From assembly GCA_031283825.1 (NCBI GenBank), contig JAITAZ010000671.1:1-11252 (forward strand): a DNA stretch of 11,252 nucleotides, read 5' to 3'. This document shows positions 1 through 5,526 of this stretch, piece by piece. The translations under genes were made by a program, and so were the position numbers. The notes beneath the pieces are model-generated. The model searched no databases. It was not told where the DNA came from and worked only from the letters and a program-made list of their open reading frames with translations. Source of the stretch: Planctomycetaceae bacterium (GTDB lineage Bacteria; Planctomycetota; Planctomycetia; Pirellulales; Thermoguttaceae). The stretch's first letter is position 1. Each line of letters begins with the position of its first letter.

Positions 1-133
1 TTTCCGCTTTATTGTTGACTTCGGCAACGCAGACTTTCGGCGAAAATTCGCCTAGCTGATCTGGGATTGCTATTGACTTAGTAGTTACATTTTGTCTGTC
101 TGTTTTTAAGATTAACAAAACACTACACTTAAT
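1..133. other. 3' flank of the phosphomannomutase gene, with hairpin-rich repeat remnant
   Basis: No gene is seen here. Bases 13-55 hold small hairpins: GTTG/CAAC around ACTTCGG at 14-28, and GGCGAA/TTCGCC with a 2-base loop at about 39-52. They resemble the TTTCGCCGAAA hairpins found after the LemA gene near the other end of the window. The stretch 56-77, beginning CTGATCTGGGATT, recurs with three differences at 10043-10064. It therefore looks like a worn copy of a dispersed intergenic repeat lying downstream of the minus-strand gene at 134-1669. Whether it ends transcription cannot be told; no clear U-tract follows in the gene's direction. Confidence 0.4.
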
Positions 134-1669
134 TTATTGACTTAATGGGTGTTTGTCGTTTTGCGTGCGGCGTCGCCATGAGTCTAGTATGTTCATCGTT
201 TGACATAATAACGCAGTTGCTCGCTCTTTTGTAACCGCCTCCGCATAACATCTTAACTCCGGCGCATTGCCAGAAGGTCGCAAATGGACAATATCACCAT
301 CGCCTAATACCACTCTAATACCATCAGTCAAATCATACGTTACAAGCTCACCAAGACTCGCAAAAACTAATTGAACCATCTCAGGAGAACTTGCTAAATC
401 GTCTATTTCTCTTTGCGCCAACACCGTCGGGAAATTTTTTAATCTGTCACTCATCACCACCCTTCTCGGTAAATGATTCATCACGCCAGATAACGACGCG
501 CCAATCGACCTCGCAAAACACAGAGACGCAATATGAACAATTGCCGGATCCCGCGTCGGCAACGCATCAAACGGACGCGCCGACGCCTCCTCATCAAGCA
601 ACATCGATGTCGCCGTAAGAAAACCGCCATTCGCCTCATATCCTACAACCCTCTTGTAACCATCTTCAACAGCCTTCCGCATCGCCTCCACAACATACGG
701 CGAACCAATTTTTGTACGAATAATCTTGCCAAACCAACCCGATAACTCAAGCGCAGAACTCGAACTCACCGGCGTTATCACACAGTCCGCCAACAAAAAA
801 CGAGACGTAATAATTCCCGCAACATCGCCGCGTATCCATTCGCCATGCTCGTCGAAAATTAACGGTCTATCCGCATCGCCATCAGTTGAAAAAATTGCAT
901 CAAACGGCGGAATCTCTATATTGCCCTGATTCGTCCAGTTTCTCGCTAACAAAAAATCCTCTTCCCGAACCGCTTCCGTGTCAACAGAAATAAACGTATC
1001 ACTTCGACCAAGACGAGTTACCGTCGCGCCAAGTTTTGTGTAAAGCTCGACAAGTAAATCTCTTCCTACCGACGAATGCTCGTAAAAACCAATTCGGCTA
1101 CCGCTCAAAACGTCTTTTGGAAAAGCGCGAATAAATCGATTGATATAATTTTGTTTAGCGTCGCCGTTGTCAGATTTCGTTTTAGACGCTTCGCCGTTAT
1201 CTCGTAAATTAGCGAATTTGTCAAAAAGATCATTTGGAATATTTATGACCTCTTGACGAATTGCGTTTTCGTCATGTTTTAAAATTTCGCCTTCCGGCAG
1301 ATTAAATTTTATGCCGTTTCTATCGTCAGAAATATGACTGCCCGTGATCATAATCGACGGAATTTTTTCGCTTAAACCGTACAATGCAACCGCCGGCGTT
1401 GAAATCATTCCGCAATCAATCGGCGTTAATCCGAAATAATCGACGGCGTGCCGCACAACTCGTGCAATTCGCGGCGAACTCATGCGTAAATCATAAGCTA
1501 CCGCTACACGATCAAAAGACTGACTACTCTTCTTGACCGCATATTGAAGAAATCCAAGCGTATAAGCAAAACAAACCATATCGGTCATCTTCTCGACAAG
1601 TCCGCGAACTCCGCTCGTGCCAAATCGCACGTTGCTGTTTGACATCAATGAGTTAATATTAAGTTCCAT
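134..1669 (-). CDS. Phosphomannomutase / phosphoglucomutase family protein (alpha-D-phosphohexomutase)
   Basis: A 511-residue cytoplasmic enzyme of the alpha-D-phosphohexomutase superfamily, expected to interconvert hexose 1- and 6-phosphates (mannose, glucose or glucosamine) for nucleotide-sugar and envelope glycan synthesis. All four family signatures are present in order: the N-terminal FGTSGVRG (16-23); the phosphoserine loop TGSHISDDRNGIKF (109-122, catalytic Ser111); the metal loop DGDADR (263-268); the sugar-binding loop GYEANGGF (343-350); and the C-terminal phosphate loop RPSGNAPE (464-471). The TGSH and YEANGGF variants fit the phosphomannomutase-like branch better than GlmM, which usually has TASHNP and GEQSGH; the true substrate cannot be read from sequence. 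Residues 155-172 form a polar, low-complexity insertion. The first ATG has no good Shine-Dalgarno site, and Met9, just before the conserved core, is an equally plausible start. The gene stands alone. Confidence 0.93.
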   Translation of the reverse strand: MELNINSLMSNSNVRFGTSGVRGLVEKMTDMVCFAYTLGFLQYAVKKSSQSFDRVAVAYDLRMSSPRIARVVRHAVDYFGLTPIDCGMISTPAVALYGLSEKIPSIMITGSHISDDRNGIKFNLPEGEILKHDENAIRQEVINIPNDLFDKFANLRDNGEASKTKSDNGDAKQNYINRFIRAFPKDVLSGSRIGFYEHSSVGRDLLVELYTKLGATVTRLGRSDTFISVDTEAVREEDFLLARNWTNQGNIEIPPFDAIFSTDGDADRPLIFDEHGEWIRGDVAGIITSRFLLADCVITPVSSSSALELSGWFGKIIRTKIGSPYVVEAMRKAVEDGYKRVVGYEANGGFLTATSMLLDEEASARPFDALPTRDPAIVHIASLCFARSIGASLSGVMNHLPRRVVMSDRLKNFPTVLAQREIDDLASSPEMVQLVFASLGELVTYDLTDGIRVVLGDGDIVHLRPSGNAPELRCYAEAVTKERATALLCQTMNILDSWRRRTQNDKHPLSQ

Positions 1670-1916
1670 CGTAATTTTTGCATTGTTCCCGCAGTGGGAA
1701 AAATTGTTAAATTTTGAAAATTGAGGTTATATTCAGTCGTAGTTTTTTTAAATGGACAATAGGGACTTTTAGGTTTAATTCTGATTGAAAAGACTCAAGA
1801 ACAACATCTGTCGAATCTTTAATTCCGATTTCAAATAATGACGTCCATTTATCTCTTTAGTCCCTTCTGTCTCTAATGTCCCTTAAAAAAATGCAACTTA
1901 ATAATAAAAAATTTTT

Positions 1917-1955
1917 GTAACCGTTCACGGTTTTTTAAATTCGTATTTGAATTAC
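1917..1955 (+). repeat. P1 palindrome, half copy (P1a)
   Basis: The left arm GTAACCGTTCACGG is followed by a T-run and TTAAATTC, as in the full copies. The matching right arm (CCGTGAACGGTTAC) is absent; only a short TTGAATT remains. It sits 11 bp before the P2 element, so it looks like a truncated P1 unit. Confidence 0.7.
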
Positions 1956-1965
1956 TAAACCCAAT

Positions 1966-2042
1966 GTAGAGACGCAATGCTTTGCGTCTCCATCGGTGAT
2001 CTTTTGATCGAACAATAGAGACGCAAGGCATTGCGTCTCTAC
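1966..2042. repeat. P2 double-hairpin repeat (P2a)
   Basis: A 77-bp unit made of two perfect hairpins. The first is GAGACGCAA-TGCT-TTGCGTCTC and the second is TAGAGACGCAA-GGCA-TTGCGTCTCTA. They are separated by a spacer containing GATC-TTTT-GATC. The outer ends, GTAGAGACGCAATGC and GCATTGCGTCTCTAC, are exact complements of each other. The unit can therefore fold as two or three small hairpins or as one long cruciform. Other copies are at 2652-2732 (diverged) and 11201-11252 (inverted, cut by the window end). Confidence 0.85.
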
Positions 2043-2054
2043 ATTTATTAATTT

Positions 2055-2111
2055 GTAACTATTCACGTTTTAATTTTTCGATAAAAAATAAAAAATTCCG
2101 TGAATGGTTAC
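2055..2111. repeat. P1 palindrome, full copy (P1b)
   Basis: Arms are GTAACTATTCACG (2055-2067) and CGTGAATGGTTAC (2099-2111), one base short of perfect pairing, with the odd pair a G-U wobble in RNA. The loop is AT-rich and contains TTTTTCGATAAAAA. It shares this inner sequence with P1g at 11131-11188, separately from the TTAAATTCCGAATTTAA core of other copies, so P1 has at least two subtypes. Confidence 0.85.
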
Positions 2112-2375
2112 AAATTTTTTACTATTTTTTGTGAAAGTTTACTCGAATTCTAAAGCGAGCAGTATATCACAACACGACTTCTTCACAACCGGCGGTAATA
2201 TGAATTTTATTATAGCTTGTTTTTTCTAATAGATATTGAAAACTCTAAAAAAAGCATATTTTTTGAGCTTAACGATTAGGTAAAATACAAAAGATTAGGC
2301 AAAATTTGCGGATAAGGGCGGAGATTTTACGAAAAAGACTCAATTTTGCCGATAGCGTTAATATTAAATTCAATA

Positions 2376-2417
2376 GTTTACTAAAATGTTTACTAAAACG
2401 AGAGCAATACATATTCT
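2376..2417 (+). promoter_or_regulatory. Candidate promoter and direct repeat before the 53-codon ORF
   Basis: Two 11-bp direct repeats, GTTTACTAAAA, start at 2376 and 2388. The second supplies a possible -35 box TTTACT (2389-2394), followed by a 17-bp spacer and a possible -10 box TATTCT (2412-2417). This would give a leader of roughly 48 nt before the ATG at 2472. The boxes match the sigma-70 consensus only partly, so this is a suggestion. A 12-bp repeat spacing is close to one helical turn and could form an operator. Confidence 0.3.
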
Positions 2418-2459
2418 AATAATATTTCGTAAACTACGACTAATTTGTCGTTTATAAAA

Positions 2460-2466
2460 GGGAGGT
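2460..2466 (+). promoter_or_regulatory. Shine-Dalgarno site of the 53-codon ORF
   Basis: GGGAGGT lies six to seven bases before the ATG at 2472 and is the best ribosome-binding site in the window. It is the main argument that the following short ORF is a real gene. Confidence 0.7.
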
Positions 2467-2471
2467 GAATA

Positions 2472-2633
2472 ATGGTTGATCCTACAATTAGACTGCTTGA
2501 ACTTGACTCGCGTCATTCGGAATTGTTAGAACGTTTGTCAACGCTCGATAAACAAGTTCAGGAAATTTTGTCAGACTGGACGCAATCAAAAGAACAAAAC
2601 GAATCGTCAGAAAAAGACGCCGAAAATCATTAA
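2472..2633 (+). CDS. Small hypothetical protein, 53 residues, helical and charged
   Basis: I read MVDPTIRLLELDSRHSELLE for residues 1-20, then a continuing helix with LLERLSTLDKQVQEIL (18-33) and a polar Lys/Glu/Ser-rich tail to His53, then TAA at 2631-2633. Leucines and other hydrophobic residues recur at 3-4 residue intervals from about 6 to 33, as expected of an amphipathic helix or short coiled coil that could dimerise or bind a partner. There is no signal peptide, membrane segment or cysteine. The start is fixed by a strong GGGAGGT site at ideal spacing. The gene is on the plus strand, convergent with the rhomboid gene, and shares no operon with its neighbours. I do not recognise the family; short helical proteins of this kind are common in planctomycetes, but I cannot name one. 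It could still be a chance ORF, though the ribosome site and clean helix pattern argue against that. Confidence 0.68.
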   Translation: MVDPTIRLLELDSRHSELLERLSTLDKQVQEILSDWTQSKEQNESSEKDAENH

Positions 2634-2651
2634 CAAAAATAATAAACAATC

Positions 2652-2732
2652 GTAAAGACGCGACGCATTGCGTCTATATCAAAACAATGACGCCATTTGT
2701 TATGGGAGAGACGCCAATCATCGCGTCTCTAC
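2652..2732. repeat. P2 double-hairpin repeat, diverged copy (P2b)
   Basis: The unit begins GTAAAGACGC and ends GCGTCTCTAC, with inner hairpin arms GACGC/GCGTC at the left and GAGACGC/GCGTCTC around CAATCATC at the right. It keeps the two-hairpin plan of 1966-2042, but the loop and spacer have drifted and the GATC-TTTT-GATC centre is lost. It fills the gap between the convergent small ORF and rhomboid gene, where a shared transcription end would be expected. No clear U-tract is seen. Confidence 0.65.
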
Positions 2733-2752
2733 ATTTGTGAAATTGTTAATTG

Positions 2753-3700
2753 TTATTTATGTTTGTTTCTGTATCTTTTGCTTGCTTCTTTTAGAAATTC
2801 TTTTTCTTCGTTTGTCAAACCAGTCTCTCCAACTTTTCCGTATTTGTCTAGAATTTGATCTAAACGTTTTGTGAATTCGTCATCGTCGGCGGAATAATTA
2901 TTTTTCGATGAATTGTTGTTGTCGGGATTGAAAATTTTCAAATTAGGTTTTAATTTCGACGTTATACTTTTTTTAGTTTTTCTCCATAAACCTACAAAAG
3001 ACAGATTCTTTTTTATCATCAAATAGTAATACAAAATTGCAAAAGCCGCTCCTCCAAGATGTGCAGTATAACCGATTCCAATGTCGGATCGGCTTATCGC
3101 TCCAAAAAAATCTGAACCTACAATAATGAATCCCAAAAGCCACATCGGCATTGGAATAAAAAACATAAACAGTATTACTTTCTTCGGATACAAAAACGCA
3201 TAAAGAATAACAACCGCAGTTATCCCGCCCGACGCGCCTAACGCTCCGGCATCGGGAATCAAAATCGCGTGAGCTATGCCGGCAAAAATTATCGCAAAAA
3301 TGTAAAACAAAAAATATTCGCTACGCCCAAGCCGATCCTCGACATTGTCCGTCCGCATTATTCCGCCGCTGTCAGCCGTTATCGCAAACGCTATACCATA
3401 ACCAAACATCAACAAACCAAGCATGTTGAATACAATATGATTAAAATCCGTCGGCGAATGAACAAATCCGCTTGTTAATAACGTGTACCAACTTAAAGGT
3501 TCAAATATAACTCTCGGCGGAGACATCAATATTGCGGTTAAAAAATTGGTATCAGGAAAAAGTAATCCATTCGCCAACCATAACGCTACATTGACAATCA
3601 CTATTCGCATCGTTACCGTCATTGACATAATGTCGAAACCTCTACGACGACCTTTCCTTCTATATTCGTTATGAAAATAATCTCGATCAGATAATCCCAT
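2753..3700 (-). CDS. Rhomboid family intramembrane serine protease with DUF6576-like C-terminal tail
   Basis: A 315-residue polytopic membrane protein expected to cleave transmembrane substrates within the bilayer. The serine-histidine dyad is visible: Ser157 in GALGASGG (152-159) and His214 in YTAHLGG (211-217). The TM2 signature HIVFN (88-92) is also present. Hydrophobic segments lie at about 27-47, 86-108, 129-148, 158-176, 177-197 and 214-228, matching the six-helix rhomboid core. After the core comes an Asn/Ser-rich linker (255-270), then a charged tail with RLDQILDKYGK and LTNEEKEFLKEAS (279-307). This resembles the short tail domain (DUF6576) found on many planctomycete and Bacteroidetes rhomboids. 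The N-terminus MGLSDRDYFH followed by a Lys/Arg-rich stretch is cytoplasmic. No strong Shine-Dalgarno site precedes the ATG. The substrate is unknown, and the neighbours give no clue. Confidence 0.95.
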   Translation of the reverse strand: MGLSDRDYFHNEYRRKGRRRGFDIMSMTVTMRIVIVNVALWLANGLLFPDTNFLTAILMSPPRVIFEPLSWYTLLTSGFVHSPTDFNHIVFNMLGLLMFGYGIAFAITADSGGIMRTDNVEDRLGRSEYFLFYIFAIIFAGIAHAILIPDAGALGASGGITAVVILYAFLYPKKVILFMFFIPMPMWLLGFIIVGSDFFGAISRSDIGIGYTAHLGGAAFAILYYYLMIKKNLSFVGLWRKTKKSITSKLKPNLKIFNPDNNNSSKNNYSADDDEFTKRLDQILDKYGKVGETGLTNEEKEFLKEASKRYRNKHK

Positions 3701-3819
3701 CTTAAAAAATTCGAAGCAAAATTAAATCCTTTATCGTAAGCTAAAACATACCGTTAATAATGTATAATCGCACAAGATTAAGGAAAGAATAAAATATTAT
3801 TGTAAAAAAAATACTGCAA

Positions 3820-3857
3820 CTGAAATATTACAAATTAAAAAATTACAAATATTTCAG
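3820..3857. repeat. Inverted repeat with CTGAAATATT arms
   Basis: Perfect 10-bp arms (3820-3829 and 3848-3857) flank an 18-bp AT-rich loop. The arm sequence also appears within the 18-mer ATTCCGCTGAAATATTAC at 5491-5508 and 6814-6831, each time in an intergenic gap downstream of a minus-strand gene, so the arm belongs to a dispersed repeat. Confidence 0.6.
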
Positions 3858-3862
3858 ACTTC

Positions 3863-3941
3863 GTAACCGCTCACGGTTTTTAAATTCATAATTCATAATT
3901 CATAATTCATAATTTAAAATTTAAAAACCGTGAACGGTTAC
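3863..3941. repeat. P1 palindrome with tandem heptamers in the loop (P1c)
   Basis: Arms GTAACCGCTCACGG and CCGTGAACGGTTAC extend into AAATT/AATTT, giving a long AT-rich stem. The loop carries four exact tandem copies of ATTCATA (3884-3911), absent from the other copies. The palindrome begins 11 bases past the stop of the membrane-protein gene at 3952-5121, so it will be in the 3' end of that transcript. There is no U-tract after it, so it may protect the mRNA end more than terminate transcription. Confidence 0.85.
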
Positions 3942-3951
3942 CAGACTTCTT

Positions 3952-5121
3952 TCAAGTTGATTCAATATTTCTTGCAACGACGAGTTGTCTTAACATCCAT
4001 CCTACTACGATTGCGCCTAAAACGAAAAATATTAAAAACGGAATGAACGCTTCCCACGCAATAGACAACGTTTGAGCCGAAATAACGTATTGTTGAAGTT
4101 GTGCGTTTTGTCCAAGTTGACGCGTTATTCCGAATCCAGCAAGCGCGGTGATTTGAGCAATCACAATCAACGCCGTGAGAATTTTTCCTTGCAAACCGAC
4201 GCATAATTTCATTGCCAGAAGAACCGCGCCTACGATTGTCAACGCAACTGCCGACACGACAAAAAACGACAATTCCGTTATCGACAATTCAGTAAGTTTC
4301 GCCGAAGCAAATCCGTTGACATTATATTTGGCAGTTATACAACCGATTGCAACAAAAATAATTGCCGCAATTACGGTGATTGCAAAAGCGAAAGAAAGAG
4401 TCCATTGTTTGTATTTTGTGTTGTCGTTATCGTTGTCGTTGTTTTTTCGTAACAGAAAATACGAGTCGAAAACGCTCCACACGCCGGTTGTTATTAGGCT
4501 AATTGCAAACACGGTCGATAAGCGAATCCAAACTGACGGGTCGTTCATGTTGTTTGCCAAACCGGTTGCTGCGCCGTAGAATCCGGCGCGTTCCATTATG
4601 GGCGTCCACAAATCGTCTCGAATCATTAGCGTTTGACCATTGACAATCAACGCGCCGATTGAGATCAAACATGCCGACGCAATTACGCCGAATAAAATCG
4701 TGCGGACATTTGTCGTACCGGATTTTTTGTTACGATTATTCTCTTTTTTGTTTTTTGGGTCATTGGGTTGAATTGGTTCAATCGACGCCGCGCTGAATGA
4801 CGCAAGATAAACGGAATAATAACCGACAATAAGAATTGGAATAACTGCGAACCAATACCACGCCATCAGGATTGTGGCGGTGTAGAATGGTTTGTAAAAA
4901 AGCGTTTGAGTGAAAAGCAACGGCACAATGCCAAAATTTATGCCAATTGCCAACATAATCGGCAATTGAGCAAATAGACGACGGGCGAAACGGTTGGAAT
5001 TTTTGTTATTCCAAAGCAGGCAAAAAATCGCCAACGGCAAGCCTGCAAACCATATTCCCATCGGGATTGAGTGAAGCACAAAACCCAACACTTTAAAAAA
5101 TTGAGCAACTATAAATAACAT
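3952..5121 (-). CDS. Polytopic membrane protein of unknown function (about 9 TM)
   Basis: A 389-residue integral membrane protein. I count about nine hydrophobic segments, near residues 3-36 (probably one long or two short), 48-72, 80-107, 139-162, 199-222, 241-263, 284-305, 314-333 and 356-379. The best-defined part is the N-terminal third: HSIPMGIWFAGLPL (17-30), FAQLPIMLAIGINFGIVPLL (50-69), and FYTATILMAWYW (79-90). It is rich in aromatic residues and Gly and has one His (17) in the first segment. Such patterns are seen in quinone- or haem-associated membrane subunits, but I see no proven ligand set and do not assign that role. Two hydrophilic loops are Asn/Lys- or Asn/Asp-rich (119-136, 225-237); the second encodes an NDNDNDN run from a trinucleotide-pair repeat. 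No operon partner lies nearby. The coding call is firm because the frame is long and consistently membrane-like. Confidence 0.85.
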   Translation of the reverse strand: MLFIVAQFFKVLGFVLHSIPMGIWFAGLPLAIFCLLWNNKNSNRFARRLFAQLPIMLAIGINFGIVPLLFTQTLFYKPFYTATILMAWYWFAVIPILIVGYYSVYLASFSAASIEPIQPNDPKNKKENNRNKKSGTTNVRTILFGVIASACLISIGALIVNGQTLMIRDDLWTPIMERAGFYGAATGLANNMNDPSVWIRLSTVFAISLITTGVWSVFDSYFLLRKNNDNDNDNTKYKQWTLSFAFAITVIAAIIFVAIGCITAKYNVNGFASAKLTELSITELSFFVVSAVALTIVGAVLLAMKLCVGLQGKILTALIVIAQITALAGFGITRQLGQNAQLQQYVISAQTLSIAWEAFIPFLIFFVLGAIVVGWMLRQLVVARNIEST

Positions 5122-5336
5122 TTTTGATTAAGTGGGAAAAAAGTTATTGTTGACGGTTAAACGAAACGCATTTATTGCTTACAAAAAGTCTATCAACGAA
5201 AGACAATTTATTTTTCAACTTAAAATTTAGCGATAACGTTACGCAAAAAGTTTCATATATTGTAACAATAATTCGTAACAAGTGAAGCAGCTCCCCAGAT
5301 TAATTTTGTTACTTTGAATCTCAATTATTGATTTTT

Positions 5337-5386
5337 GTAAACGTTCTCGGTTTTAAATTCCGAATTTAAAAACCGTGAACGGCTAC
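5337..5386. repeat. P1 palindrome, full copy (P1d)
   Basis: The left arm is GTAAACGTTCTCGG and the right arm CCGTGAACGGCTAC, with the palindromic core TTAAATTCCGAATTTAA between them. Core and right arm together are identical to those of P1f at 9797-9848, which is much closer than to other copies, so these two probably share a recent source. The left arm has three mismatches to the right arm. Confidence 0.85.
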
Positions 5387-5399
5387 AGAAAAATAATAT

Positions 5400-5426
5400 G
5401 GTTTTTAAAAAACCGTGAACGGTTAC
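5400..5426 (-). repeat. P1 palindrome, half copy (P1e)
   Basis: Only the right arm is present: TTTTTAAAAAACCGTGAACG and then GTTAC, 13 bp after P1d. Its arm is the consensus form CCGTGAACGGTTAC, unlike the CGGCTAC of P1d, so it is not a simple duplication of its neighbour. Confidence 0.7.
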
Positions 5427-5448
5427 AAATTTTTTATCAAATTTAAAC

Positions 5449-5468
5449 GCTGAATATCGCTGAATATC
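5449..5468 (+). repeat. Tandem duplication of GCTGAATATC
   Basis: Two exact adjacent copies of a 10-bp unit, followed by a partial third (GC). It lies in the gap between the 5527-6504 gene and the P1 copies, and probably arose by replication slippage. Confidence 0.6.
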
Positions 5469-5526
5469 GCAGAAATGAGTCGTTATAAATATTCCGCTGA
5501 AATATTACAAGTATTTTTGTAATTGT

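Larger units (their letters stand above)
1670..2471. other. 802-bp intergenic region with repeats and the small-ORF promoter region
   Basis: No convincing gene. From left to right it holds: a stretch (about 1750-1890) with several GGGAC/GTCCC and GGAC/GTCC motifs in inverted order; a half P1 palindrome (1917-1955); the P2 double hairpin (1966-2042); a full P1 palindrome (2055-2111); then about 350 bp of AT-rich sequence leading to the small plus-strand ORF. In the last part GATTAGG appears twice 19 bp apart (2274 and 2293), and GTTTACTAAAA appears twice 12 bp apart (2376 and 2388). A frame of about 49 codons on the minus strand (about 1707-1856) reads like protein but has no ATG, GTG or TTG start, so I do not call it. 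Confidence 0.6.
3701..3951. other. Intergenic region between the rhomboid and membrane-protein genes
   Basis: No gene. It holds the 5' flank of the rhomboid gene, a hairpin with perfect 10-bp arms CTGAAATATT (3820-3829) and AATATTTCAG (3848-3857), and the P1c palindrome that starts 5 bp later and ends 10 bp from the stop codon of the upstream membrane-protein gene. Confidence 0.6.
5122..5526. other. 405-bp intergenic region with P1 copies
   Basis: No gene. It contains the upstream region of the membrane-protein gene (about 5122-5330, AT-rich, with no box clear enough to call), the full P1d palindrome, the P1e half copy, a 10-bp tandem duplication of GCTGAATATC (5449-5468), and an 18-mer ATTCCGCTGAAATATTAC (5491-5508) that recurs at 6814-6831. 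A weak inverted repeat TTACAA/TTGTAA at 5505-5522 lies just after the stop of the 5527-6504 gene. Confidence 0.6.

Noticed and set aside
1707..1856. Minus-strand frame of about 49 codons before the phosphomannomutase gene, reading GIKDSTDVVLESFQSELN in part
   Set aside because: It looks like protein but has no ATG, GTG or TTG start and is preceded by a stop codon and GGGAC-rich sequence. It may be a gene remnant, but I cannot support it.
1966..2042. CRISPR-like repeat
   Set aside because: Two similar hairpins with one spacer, and no regular array of equal-length spacers or cas genes nearby. The palindromic structure fits a dispersed repeat.
2668..2874. 68-codon plus-strand frame
   Set aside because: The first part is the P2b repeat and the rest is the antisense of the rhomboid tail; there is no ribosome site.
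3863..3941. P1c as an intrinsic terminator for the membrane-protein gene
   Set aside because: The stem is well placed just after the stop, but no T-tract follows on the minus strand and the sequence occurs at sites unrelated to gene ends.
4175..4579. 134-codon plus-strand frame
   Set aside because: It is antisense to the membrane-protein gene, whose frame gives consistent membrane segments; the antisense product does not look like a protein family.
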